Part shown: positions 1 through 7,460 of the stretch, one piece after another
Numbering within the stretch: the first letter of the stretch is position 1
How the letters are laid out: the number at the start of each line of letters is the position of its first letter
NCBI RefSeq assembly: GCF_006175985.1
Contig: NZ_SRSH01000019.1
Location: forward strand, 1-64,000
Direction of reading: 5' to 3'
DNA: 64,000 bases
Source: Methylotetracoccus oryzae
GTDB lineage: Bacteria; Pseudomonadota; Gammaproteobacteria; Methylococcales; Methylococcaceae
Made by a program: the position numbers and the translations under genes
Notes under the pieces: model-generated
Told to the model about the DNA's origin: nothing
Seen by the model: the letters and a program-made list of their open reading frames with translations, nothing else
Database searches by the model: none

Positions 1-349
1 GCTGTCGTCGGCCATCGTCGTCTCCACGTTCAGGTTGTCTTTCGCACTTTCAACCTTACCGGAGTTCGCGATGGCCTCCCATCTCTGACCCTCGATTTAC
101 ACCACGTCGCTGGACTCTACCCGGCGGTTCATGTCCAGACAGAAAGAACCCTACGCCGTTTTTCCGATCGGTGGGTACCTACAAGGTCAAGAACTGATAA
201 CCCTAGGGTTCCCCTCCTAGCCTTCCTTCGGAGGGGCTACTCTACGAAGAAGGTGTCACAACTTGAGACACTTTTAAGGAGGGCGCACACCGCACTCGCT
301 TGAGGCACCGAGACTGTCACAACTTGTGACACTTTTCGAGGCGTCCTAA
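1..349. other. Non-coding region with hairpin and operator-like repeats
   Basis: No convincing coding frame is visible here. There is a GC-rich inverted repeat (arms 211-217 and 230-236) without a following T-run, so it is not a clear terminator. The first two copies of the 17-bp palindrome described separately also lie here. The stretch reads as intergenic or degraded DNA at the edge of a mosaic region. Confidence 0.5.
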
Positions 350-389
350 TCAAGGGGATTGGCTATCGAGAGTGTCGCAACTTGCGACA
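254..389. repeat. Three copies of a 17-bp operator-like palindrome
   Basis: Near-perfect palindromes of the form TGTCACAACTTGTGACA occur at 254-270 (one mismatch in the right arm), 315-331 (perfect) and 373-389 (TGTCGCAACTTGCGACA, with compensatory changes in both arms). Centre-to-centre spacings are 61 and 58 bp. The paired change in copy three keeps the symmetry, as expected for a site bound by a dimeric regulator or forming a hairpin. The third copy overlaps the 3' end of the broken small gene on the minus strand. Confidence 0.75.
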
Positions 390-632
390 TTGGAACCGGG
401 CGCCGCGTCGTCAATGACCAGCTGAGCGTCGTTCGCGATGCACCAGATCCGCAACTCCGCCAGCAGGCGGCCATAAATTCGACGCCCATTGAGGGGCATC
501 GCGCTTCCATACCGCTTCGGTCGGCACGTACACCGACAAGCTGCCCATCGGGAATTCCAACACGAACGATCCGCCTGTGCCGGTGCACAGCAACTCTTCC
601 TTCCATCGCGGCTCAAACTGGAAGACGCTCAT
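350..632 (-). pseudogene. Small hypothetical protein, broken by a frameshift
   Basis: Two overlapping minus-strand frames form one protein. The first begins MSVFQFEPRWKEEL at 632 and runs through FVLEFPMGSLSVYVPTEAVW to ASNLWP. The coding sense then continues in the neighbouring frame as LLAELRIWCIANDAQLVID and stops at 350. The junction is a C-rich tract at about 465-472, where one extra C explains the shift. A repaired protein would be about 93 residues. It resembles short uncharacterised proteobacterial proteins, but I cannot name the family. It is framed by the 17-bp palindromes. Either a real mutation or a sequencing error in the C tract is possible. Confidence 0.6.
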
Positions 633-682
633 CACGGTTCCGGTTGCCTGATCGTCGCCGTCACTCAATAACCTTGGGAAAG

Positions 683-699
683 TGTCACAAGTTGTGACA
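683..699. repeat. Fourth copy of the 17-bp palindrome
   Basis: TGTCACAAGTTGTGACA is a perfect palindrome around its central base and is followed by the same TTTTCGA tail that follows the second copy at 315-331. It lies just upstream of the frameshifted minus-strand gene (350-632), so it could be that gene's operator. It also lies downstream of the SmbP-like gene. Confidence 0.75.
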
Positions 700-740
700 C
701 TTTTCGAAGCACCATCTCCCTTGCAAGTACCGTAAAGTCG

Positions 741-1142
741 CTATGGTCGAGCCCCCTGCTCGATAGGCCAAGGTCCGGCCTTCTCCTGATCAGCCACCTT
801 GTCGGCAGCCTCCAGCGCCTGCTTGGCATCGATCGCGTCTTCCGTTGCCGTATTGGCATTGAATTCCGCCGCATTGGTGACCGCTGAGCTCAACTCAGCC
901 TCACCCTTGTTGATGAGCTTCACGACGTCCGAGTGATCGGCATTCGCCAGCTTTGCTTCATCGACCAAATCGAGAGCTTCCTGCGCGTGCCGTTTGATTG
1001 CCTGGGAATCTCCCGCCGCCTCGACGGCATCATCGGCGTGCTGCAGCACCTGTTGAATGTGATGCTCGGCCCGCACAAAAGGAGTCGCCGCCACGAACAG
1101 GACGGCAAAAATGCAAGATTGGATCTGATGCTTCATTTTCAT
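741..1142 (-). CDS. SmbP-like small periplasmic metal-binding protein
   Basis: The product of about 133 residues starts with a cleavable signal peptide (MKMKHQIQSCIFAVLFVAA, cleavage probably after FVRA). The mature part is helical and rich in Ala, Asp, Glu and His, with repeated HADDAVEAA-like heptads. This is the pattern of the SmbP family (small metal-binding protein first described in Nitrosomonas), periplasmic helical bundles that bind copper and other divalent metals. The ATG at 1142 is preferred over the upstream one at 1157 because GAGG lies at the right distance. The gene is alone, flanked by debris. Family assignment rests on architecture and composition; metal specificity is not visible. 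Confidence 0.65.
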   Translation of the reverse strand: MKMKHQIQSCIFAVLFVAATPFVRAEHHIQQVLQHADDAVEAAGDSQAIKRHAQEALDLVDEAKLANADHSDVVKLINKGEAELSSAVTNAAEFNANTATEDAIDAKQALEAADKVADQEKAGPWPIEQGARP

Positions 1143-1375
1143 GACCGAAGACCTCATGAGGACCGCGGCAGAAAAGACGAGGGGCTGACAGGCTGCCCCG
1201 TCTTTGACCCAACACAGCCGCGGCGCTTACACCCTGAGACTCAACAGTAAATCAGCAGTGCAATCGGTGCCAGAGTGTTTCCAATATTACTCCGGCCCTA
1301 TTCTTTTCGTACTTCAGATTGGCTGGAAGCCGCAGCTGGCGTCTCCGGCGCTGTACGTTAAATTCCGGCCGGTGT

Positions 1376-1678
1376 TCCGGTGTCGAGCGCCGCCATCCTC
1401 TGGACGAAAAGGTCTTGCAACGCGCGGTCAGATAGGCCGTACACGATGCGGACCTGACCAAGCCGGCCTCCTGCCATACCCCGCGCCACTCGTTCGCGAC
1501 GCATCTGCTACAGGCTGGGTATGACATCCGGACGGTGCAGGAACTGCTGGGTCGCAAGGACGTCAGCACCACCATGCCCGTTGGACTTCGCTCAGGATAG
1601 GCCCTTCGGCATCGCTCAGGACAGGTCTACACCCAAGTGCTGAACAAAGGCGGCAGTAGTACGACGCCGCGTCCATGA
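1376..1678 (+). pseudogene. Integron-type tyrosine recombinase, C-terminal remnant
   Basis: One plus-strand frame reads RRHPLDEKVLQRAVR, a TAG stop at 1433-1435, then [47 protein letters not shown]. This is the catalytic C-terminus of an IntI-like or related integrase, with the box-II HxxR-type segment ([10 protein letters not shown]) still readable. After TTM a 48-nt in-frame insertion brings a second stop (1598-1600). The sequence then resumes as VYTQVLNKGGSS and ends at 1678. The active-site Tyr of YTHVL survives in YTQVL. The 5' two thirds of the gene are missing. It is dead and marks an old integron or mobile-element junction. Confidence 0.75.
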
Positions 1679-1715
1679 TGTCCTGTTCTGCATCCGGATG
1701 CAGAGTTACCTTCAT
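1563..1715 (-). pseudogene. ParE/RelE-type toxin, truncated after about 25 residues
   Basis: The frame begins MKVTLHPDAEQDIMDAASYY, the typical N-terminus of RelE/ParE-superfamily toxins. It then runs into the integrase remnant and the 48-bp repeat, giving an unrelated tail that stops at 1563. Only 25 or so residues belong to the toxin, against about 95-100 in intact members, so all the catalytic C-terminal residues are gone. The start codon overlaps the stop of the upstream antitoxin frame (ATGA at 1712-1715), the usual coupling in such modules. Confidence 0.6.
1577..1624. repeat. 48-bp intergenic-repeat insertion inside the integrase remnant
   Basis: The insertion holds two related units, each ending CGCTCAGGA(T/C)AGG (about 1589-1601 and 1613-1625). 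Its length is a multiple of three. The motif TTCGxxxxxGCTCAGGACAGG resembles short interspersed repeats that are common in proteobacterial intergenic DNA. It also supplies the aberrant C-terminus of the truncated toxin read on the opposite strand. Confidence 0.55.
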
Positions 1716-1940
1716 CCGGGGAAACGTGCCTCCAGGCGTTTCGCAACGTCAGCGAGGGGAGCCGACTTGCCCGCACCGCTATCCAGTTGCAACTTGCGCT
1801 CGATGGCCAAGAGATCCCACGCCATTTCGGTCTCGGCATCACGATCGAGACTGGCGATCAGCTGCTCGATAAGTCGTGCGCGGTAGGCCGACGGTAGGTT
1901 CAGAATCTCCGCTTGCAGTGCAAGTGGGGACGGGTCAGGG
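1712..1940 (-). pseudogene. Addiction-module antitoxin remnant (TIGR02574-like)
   Basis: A minus-strand frame ending at 1712 reads LALQAEILNLPSAYRARLIE, then QLIASLDRDAETEMAWD and continues to the stop. This matches the short antitoxins called 'addiction module component' that precede ParE-like toxins. No ATG, GTG or TTG lies at the expected N-terminus in frame, so the 5' end appears degraded. Together with the truncated toxin it forms a broken type II module. Confidence 0.55.
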
Positions 1941-2037
1941 AAGTCTCCGCAGTCAAGAGCTGACGTTGGCGCTAGCTTGCCACAAGGTCACAGGCACGTT
2001 CAGCGATTCCATAATCGGCTATGCCAATAAGGCCTCT

Positions 2038-3204
2038 TCAAACCCCCGTCCACGCGCTGGCCGACGCCAGCGCCTGGCGCAGTTCGCTTTCGCATTGTTC
2101 GAGCTGGACCACCGCTTCGGCGCGGCGGCGCTTGCCTTCGTCGGCGATCTGCAGGCTTTCCTGGATGGTCGCGATCAGCGTCTGGTTGGCCTTCTTGACC
2201 GACTCGATATCGAACACGCCGCGCTCGATCTGCTTGCGGGCCTCGGACGTCGCCATCTTCAGGTTCTCGGCATTGGCTTCGAGCAGGTCATTGGTCAGGT
2301 CGGTCGCGGCGCGGACGGTCTTCGCCGCCTCGCCGGAGCGGAAGATGGTCACGGCCGTCGCGAGTTGCTGGCGCCACAGCGGAATCGTGTTGACCATCGT
2401 CGAGCTGATCTTGTTGACCAGCCCCTTGTCGTTCTCCTGCACCAGCCGGATGCTCGGCAGGCTTTGCATGGTCACCTGACGCGTCAGCATCAGGTCGTGC
2501 ACGCGCCGCTCCAGGTCGTCGCGGGCCGAGCGCAGATCGCGCAGTTGCTGAGCTTCGATGACCTGATCGCTGGCTGCAACCTGCGCCGCCAGCGCCGGAA
2601 TCGTCTGCTCGTCCAGCTCGCGCAGTTTCTCCTGACCGGCAGCGATGTAGACCTCCAGCATCCGGAAGTAGTCGAGATTGGCCTCGTACAGCTTGTCCAG
2701 CGCCGTGATGTCGGTGAGCAGCTTGGTCTTGTGCGTTTCGAGCTTGTCGGTAATCGTGTCGATCTGCCTGCGAACGGTCTCGTACTGCTGGATGAACTTC
2801 ACCAGCGGCTTGGCCTTGCCGAACATGCGATCGAAGAAGCCGGGCTTTTTGTTCGGATCGAACTCGTCGACATCGAAACCGCGCAAGGTCGCGACCATCT
2901 CGTTCAGCGCACCGCCCGCGGCGCCGCCGATGTCCTTGTTCTTGACGCCTTCCAGCATGCTTTCCGACACCGTCGTCAGCTGCTGCTGGGCCTTGCTGCC
3001 GAAGAACATGATCGAACGCGAATCGCCCAGGTCGATTTCCTTCATCACGGCGTCGATCGCCGCCCGCTTCTGCGGATCGGCCTCGACATAAGTGACCGGC
3101 TCGGCCTGGACGCCGGGCACGATCTCACCGGCCGACGGCGTCGGTTCGATCACGGCGGGCATGGCCACCTCGGTGGCGACGGCGATGGGTTTCTGGTCCG
3201 ACAT
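2038..3204 (-). CDS. telA: TelA-family toxic anion resistance protein
   Basis: The 388-residue product matches the TelA/KlaA family (PF05816): a variable acidic N-terminus (about 1-50), then a long helical body with DSRSIMFFGSKAQQQLTTVS and extended coiled coils. Members were first linked to tellurite resistance, and many are now thought to act at the membrane under cell-envelope stress; the biochemical role is not established. It is the last gene of a minus-strand group and follows xpaC by 29 nt. The xpaC-telA pair is a recurrent neighbourhood, so the two products probably act together. The length is normal for the family. Confidence 0.9.
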   Translation of the reverse strand: MSDQKPIAVATEVAMPAVIEPTPSAGEIVPGVQAEPVTYVEADPQKRAAIDAVMKEIDLGDSRSIMFFGSKAQQQLTTVSESMLEGVKNKDIGGAAGGALNEMVATLRGFDVDEFDPNKKPGFFDRMFGKAKPLVKFIQQYETVRRQIDTITDKLETHKTKLLTDITALDKLYEANLDYFRMLEVYIAAGQEKLRELDEQTIPALAAQVAASDQVIEAQQLRDLRSARDDLERRVHDLMLTRQVTMQSLPSIRLVQENDKGLVNKISSTMVNTIPLWRQQLATAVTIFRSGEAAKTVRAATDLTNDLLEANAENLKMATSEARKQIERGVFDIESVKKANQTLIATIQESLQIADEGKRRRAEAVVQLEQCESELRQALASASAWTGV

Positions 3205-3233
3205 GGGCTTGCTCCTGAGATCGTTATCGGGTG

Positions 3234-4094
3234 CTACATGATGCCTTCGCGCTTGAGCTGCGTCGCGAGCACTTCCATCTGCACGTCCAGATCGAACACG
3301 TCATTGTCGATCAGCTTCTTGCGCTGTTCCTGGAAGGTGTCCTCGATCGCGACGAGAACATTGCGGAAATTGTCGTCGAGTTGCTCCGAGCCGGCATGGG
3401 TGTGCGTCTTCGCGTAACCGGTCACGACCTTTTCGACCCCGTCCAGATAGACGTTCAGGAATTTCTTCGAGCGCCGCACATCGCGCGGGTCTTCGGACAA
3501 GTCGTTCAGGATGTCCTTCGCCAGCGTGGAGATCCGCGTCAGCCGCGTATTCAGCTCGGGGTTGCGTATCGCCTTGCCGGCCTTCTCGATCCCGAACACA
3601 CGCTGCTGGGCGCCTTCGAGCAGACGCAGAATCTCCTCCCGGTCGATACCTTCGATATCGGGCAGGATGGCCTGCACCGAACGCGGCTCGAAACCATAGG
3701 CCAGATACATGCCGAGCAGCGCGCCGAGACCGAACAGCACCGACACCGTCAGCGTATGACCGGCGCCAAACCAGGCCAGGCCGGCGGTCGCTGCTGCCGT
3801 GATCAGCGCCGAGATCGTTTTCAGCGGACGAAACGGACGCACGAGCTTCTGGGTGCGCTGCGCATGTTCGTTGCGGAACCCGCGGCGCAACAGCACGAAG
3901 GCCAGCAGCAGCGCGGCCAGACCGGCCGCATTGGCGACGATGCCCGGCAGATTGTTGCGGGCCAGCGAGATCATCGTCGCCGGAATCGCCGGCAGCGCAC
4001 ACAGGAACAGCAGCCAGCCGCGCATGGCCAGGACCACTTCGGACCAGCTTTTTGGCAGCTTTTCGCGCCACTCGTCCAGCGTCTTCTGGTCCAT
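3234..4094 (-). CDS. xpaC: XpaC-family membrane protein
   Basis: The 286-residue product has two hydrophobic hairpins: residues about 24-75 (MRGWLLFLCALPAIPATMIS and a second segment near VANAAGLAALLLAFVLL) and about 95-135. A soluble helical C-terminal half follows. This is the architecture of the XpaC family (PF10112), named for hydrolysis of an indolyl phosphate but without a proven reaction. It almost always sits beside telA, as here. Its ATG overlaps the stop of the upstream 49-residue peptide gene (4092-4096), so translation is likely coupled. Confidence 0.85.
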   Translation of the reverse strand: MDQKTLDEWREKLPKSWSEVVLAMRGWLLFLCALPAIPATMISLARNNLPGIVANAAGLAALLLAFVLLRRGFRNEHAQRTQKLVRPFRPLKTISALITAAATAGLAWFGAGHTLTVSVLFGLGALLGMYLAYGFEPRSVQAILPDIEGIDREEILRLLEGAQQRVFGIEKAGKAIRNPELNTRLTRISTLAKDILNDLSEDPRDVRRSKKFLNVYLDGVEKVVTGYAKTHTHAGSEQLDDNFRNVLVAIEDTFQEQRKKLIDNDVFDLDVQMEVLATQLKREGIM

Positions 4095-4243
4095 CAGGGA
4101 GCTCCCGGTGCTTTCGAGCCCGTGCGGCCGGACAGCTGCTGGCCCGACGGGTTTTCAGTCTGCGGCCCGGAATTCAACAGTGATTGACAGGTCGCCAGAC
4201 CCACAGTCGCCAGTACGATCAACAAGCCGAGAATACGCCACAC
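4094..4243 (-). CDS. 49-residue membrane-anchored peptide coupled to xpaC
   Basis: This short frame starts with GTG at 4241-4243 and ends with a TGA that overlaps the xpaC ATG (TGATG). It encodes VWRILGLLIVLATVGLATCQ, then a Gly/Ser/Gln-rich tail. The N-terminal segment can be a single transmembrane helix or a signal peptide; LATC could be a weak lipobox. AGGG lies about nine bases upstream of the GTG, and an in-frame TGA just upstream excludes a longer frame. The stop-start overlap and the sensible hydrophobic profile argue that it is real. I do not recognise a family. Confidence 0.6.
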   Translation of the reverse strand: MWRILGLLIVLATVGLATCQSLLNSGPQTENPSGQQLSGRTGSKAPGAP

Positions 4244-4368
4244 CGTCGTTCACCCTGCCTCACTTTCGCCACACCAAACCCGAACCCACCCTATGCGCCG
4301 GCCCGGGGCTTGAATCGCCGCAACTTTACCATGCCGTGCTTGCGAGACAAGCGAATGGCTATCGGCCC

Positions 4369-6147
4369 CTAGTCGGTCCTGATCTCCCGCGACGGCGTCC
4401 GCGGAATGCCTTCGAAATCGACGCGGCTGTAGCCGAGCAGGGTGCCGGTCGCGAAGGACAGGTCGATCAGGGCGATCTGGTAATCCGTGACCGCACGGAT
4501 CTCGCGCACCTGCGCATCGCCGAGCCGGGTCAAGGTTTCCAGCACTTCGGTCATGGTCCGCAGGCCCTCGTTGAACTGCTTCAGTTCGGCGTCGTAGTTG
4601 ATGCCGGCGACCAGCACGTTCTGGCGGGCCGCAACGATGCGCTGCCAGTTCTGCTGCAGCGTGTCGAGGGCGTCGTAAATCTCGCGCTGTACCGTCAGCT
4701 CCCGCAGCTGCCGTGTCGTCAGCCGCTGTAGCCGCTCGTTGACGGCCCGCTCCAATCGCGCCAGCCGCTGTTCATTACCGATCGGGTATTCCATGCGCAG
4801 GCCGACCGACCAGTCGGAAAAGTCGCCCGAAAACGCCTGGCCAATCGCGCTTTCGAACGAATTGGTGTTCCGGCCCAGCGAGGCGTAGCTGTAGTCGAGC
4901 ATGAACAGCGGCAGCGTCTGGTTGCGCAGGTAATCGACCTTGGTCAGGTCGGCCGCGAGCTTCAGCTCCAGCTCCAGCAGTTCCAGGCGCTGCGCCTGCG
5001 CCTGTTTGACGAGCTGGTCGCGGTCGAAAGCGAAGCTGACCAGCGTCGGGCGCGTCGTCGGCACGAGGATGGTCGCCGAATCCATCTTCAGATTTGCGTC
5101 GTTCATCAGCAGTTTCAGCTGGCGCTGGCGCAACTTCAGGCTGGTCTCCGCGACGATGACCGACTCCATGCGCTCGGTGACACCGACCTCCGCGCGCTTC
5201 GATTCGATCGCGGCAACCAGCCCTTCGGCGACGCGGCGCTTGACCATCGCCAGGTTATTGGAGGCGTATTCGTACTGCTGGCGCCGGATGTCGAGTTCGC
5301 CCCAGGCCTGGTAGACCGCCCAGTAGGCCCGGTCGATCGTCGCCAGGATGCGGATCGCCTGCAGCCGGGTCTTGACGTCGACCACCTGCTGCTCGTAGCG
5401 GGCGATACGGATGGGCGCGACGTTGGCATCGACACCGGCCGCGCGCAGCAGCGGCTGGCTGATCGAAAAGCGCAGGGCGCTGCGGTACTGGTTCGACGGC
5501 ACGCCGCGGTACATCTCCTTTTCGTCCAGCGGGGTGCTCAGCGTGACCGTGCCGCCCGTGCGCAGCGGAATCGTCACGCCGGCATCCAGTTCCAGTAGAT
5601 CGGTCAGCTGCGCGATCTCGGTCAGCTTGGCGATCTGGCTGTCGATCGGCTCATTCTGGTTGGGCGTCTGGAACTGGACGACTTCCATGTTGTTCGGCGG
5701 CGTGTCCTTGCGCGTGTACTTGGCGCGCGCGAAGATCAGCTCGTTGAAGCGCCCCTCCTCCTCGGTCACGAAAGTCGCCGCCATGGCCGGATCGACCTTC
5801 GCGATTTCCAGATCGAGGTTGTTGTGCAGCGCCGCGCCGCGCACGTCGGCAATCGTCAGCTGGCGGGTCCGCTCCGGGGGCTGCCTGGCCTCACCCCCCG
5901 GCTTGGGCGGCGGGCTGGTCGGCGGCAAGCCGTCCGGCGTCTCCTCCTTCATCCGTTTGAGGCTTTCCTCCACCGTCTCCGGCTTGCGCTTGGTCCACTT
6001 GAAGACCGGCATGCCCTCGGACTGGTCAAGACGGTCGCGCACCGTCCGGTCCAATACTGGATCGATGGGCGCATTCCACGCGGCGCAGCCGGCGATCGCC
6101 GCGCCCAGGGTCAGCGCCGCCAGCCCGTTCGAAGCTCGTTCCCTCAT
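4369..6147 (-). CDS. TolC-family outer-membrane efflux lipoprotein
   Basis: The 592-residue product begins with a lipoprotein signal (LGAAIAGCAAW, acylated Cys near position 21). A Pro-rich linker follows (TSPPPKPGGEARQ, about 75-95), then a long TolC/OEP-type helical region. TolC-like proteins form trimeric outer-membrane channels that complete type I secretion or efflux systems. The start overlaps the HlyD stop by four bases (ATGA at 6144-6147), so the ABC, HlyD and TolC genes form one coupled unit. The N-terminal extension of about 100 residues before the first OEP repeat is longer than in classical TolC. Confidence 0.85.
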   Translation of the reverse strand: MRERASNGLAALTLGAAIAGCAAWNAPIDPVLDRTVRDRLDQSEGMPVFKWTKRKPETVEESLKRMKEETPDGLPPTSPPPKPGGEARQPPERTRQLTIADVRGAALHNNLDLEIAKVDPAMAATFVTEEEGRFNELIFARAKYTRKDTPPNNMEVVQFQTPNQNEPIDSQIAKLTEIAQLTDLLELDAGVTIPLRTGGTVTLSTPLDEKEMYRGVPSNQYRSALRFSISQPLLRAAGVDANVAPIRIARYEQQVVDVKTRLQAIRILATIDRAYWAVYQAWGELDIRRQQYEYASNNLAMVKRRVAEGLVAAIESKRAEVGVTERMESVIVAETSLKLRQRQLKLLMNDANLKMDSATILVPTTRPTLVSFAFDRDQLVKQAQAQRLELLELELKLAADLTKVDYLRNQTLPLFMLDYSYASLGRNTNSFESAIGQAFSGDFSDWSVGLRMEYPIGNEQRLARLERAVNERLQRLTTRQLRELTVQREIYDALDTLQQNWQRIVAARQNVLVAGINYDAELKQFNEGLRTMTEVLETLTRLGDAQVREIRAVTDYQIALIDLSFATGTLLGYSRVDFEGIPRTPSREIRTD

Positions 6148-7460
6148 TTCAGCGTCTTGCGTGCCAGATCCGGTTGCCGCACGTCGTCGGGGAACACTGG
6201 CGGGAAGCCATTCAGCTGCCGCCAGATTTCATAGGCCAGACTGACCCGGTTCAACAGCACCCAGCCCTTGGTGCGCACGCCCTGGCGCAAGAACCGCCCC
6301 GACGGCCACGTCGCCTGCCCCTCGTCCGGCAGGATCATGACGCGGAATTTTCCCTTGCCGTCATCGGTCGCATCGACATAGGCGACCGTGCCGCCGAAAG
6401 TCCCGATTGCCACCTCCGGCCAGGCGACGAACTGGACGGCAGGCCACCCCTCGAACTGCAGTCGGGCATGACGCCCGGGCGTGATTAGCGGCGCATCGTT
6501 GCCGTCCACCCACAGCTCCACGGCGCGCGCCTCGGTATCGGGGATCAGGGTCAACAGTGCCTCCCCTTGCTGGATCAACATGCCTTCGGTGTTGGCCGAA
6601 ATACGGAACACGGCACCGTCGCGCGGCGCGTAGACCGTCTGGGACTGCTGTCGCGACACGTCGACGTCGCTTTTCACCAGGCTCACGCGGGCGTCCTGCA
6701 GCTCGCTCTCGGTCTTGTTGGCCGAGGCCTTGGCGGAATCGATCCGCGACTGGGCCTCCGTCGCAATCCGCTGCAGGTCGACCTCGGCCGCCCGCAATTC
6801 GGCGTCCGCCGACTTCAGGTTGGCCTCGGCGCTGTTCAGGCCACGCAAGGCTACGGTCTCGTCACGCTCAGCCACTTCGTAATCCCGTTGCGACACCAAC
6901 CCGTCGTTCAATAGGCGCCGGAAGCGCTCGCGCTGCGCCTTGGCCGCGTACAACGTGGCCCGCGCCGACTCCACCGCCTCGCTAGCCGCCTGCACCCGTT
7001 GACGAGACACGTCGAGGCGCTGTCGGGCCGTCGTGATCTGCAAGTCGCGGGTCGCTTCGAGATTGGCGATCTGCAGCCGGTAGCTGCGCAATTCCTGGTC
7101 CTTGGCGGCAAGCTTGTTGGCGGCAGCTGCCCGCTGCTCCGCGAGTCGGGCGGCGTAGCTCTGGTCGACGTCGCTGAGTTCGACCAACAGATCGCCGGCC
7201 TTGACCTTAGCGCCCTCCTGCACGAACCAGCGCTTGATACGCCCGCCCACCGGCGACTCGACCAGCTGCCGCCGCTCCAGCGGCGCATAAGCCGAAACAT
7301 AACCGGTCCCCATGATGTTTTGCTGCCACGGGATCCATAGCGTCAGCAACGGACCGATCACGAAGATCCACGCGAAGACGCGCGCGATACGGCTGACGTG
7401 TCGCGGTGTCTGAACCGACGCCAGTGCGGACAGCCGGGCACGATACTCGTAGGTTTTCAT
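6144..7460 (-). CDS. HlyD-family periplasmic adaptor
   Basis: The 438-residue membrane-fusion protein starts at MKTYEYRARLSAL. It has one N-terminal transmembrane segment (VFAWIFVIGPLLTLWIPW, about 28-45), a lipoyl-like half (GGRIKRWFVQEGAKVKAGDL), a long alpha-helical hairpin (about 120-280) and a beta-barrel C-terminus. It should link the inner-membrane ABC protein to the TolC-like channel. The ATG overlaps the ABC stop (ATGA at 7457-7460); the longer upstream frame is ignored because it runs inside the ABC gene. The substrate cannot be read from the sequence. Confidence 0.88.
   Translation of the reverse strand: MKTYEYRARLSALASVQTPRHVSRIARVFAWIFVIGPLLTLWIPWQQNIMGTGYVSAYAPLERRQLVESPVGGRIKRWFVQEGAKVKAGDLLVELSDVDQSYAARLAEQRAAAANKLAAKDQELRSYRLQIANLEATRDLQITTARQRLDVSRQRVQAASEAVESARATLYAAKAQRERFRRLLNDGLVSQRDYEVAERDETVALRGLNSAEANLKSADAELRAAEVDLQRIATEAQSRIDSAKASANKTESELQDARVSLVKSDVDVSRQQSQTVYAPRDGAVFRISANTEGMLIQQGEALLTLIPDTEARAVELWVDGNDAPLITPGRHARLQFEGWPAVQFVAWPEVAIGTFGGTVAYVDATDDGKGKFRVMILPDEGQATWPSGRFLRQGVRTKGWVLLNRVSLAYEIWRQLNGFPPVFPDDVRQPDLARKTLK

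Noticed and set aside
254-389. Spaced short repeats as a possible CRISPR array
   Set aside because: The units are 17-bp palindromes, only three in a row, with spacers of about 41-44 bp and no cas genes nearby; operator sites fit better.
1876-3417. 513-residue open frame on the plus strand
   Set aside because: It lies entirely antisense to telA, has the Arg/Leu/Asp-rich composition of GC-rich shadow frames, and lacks a ribosome-binding site or recognisable domains.
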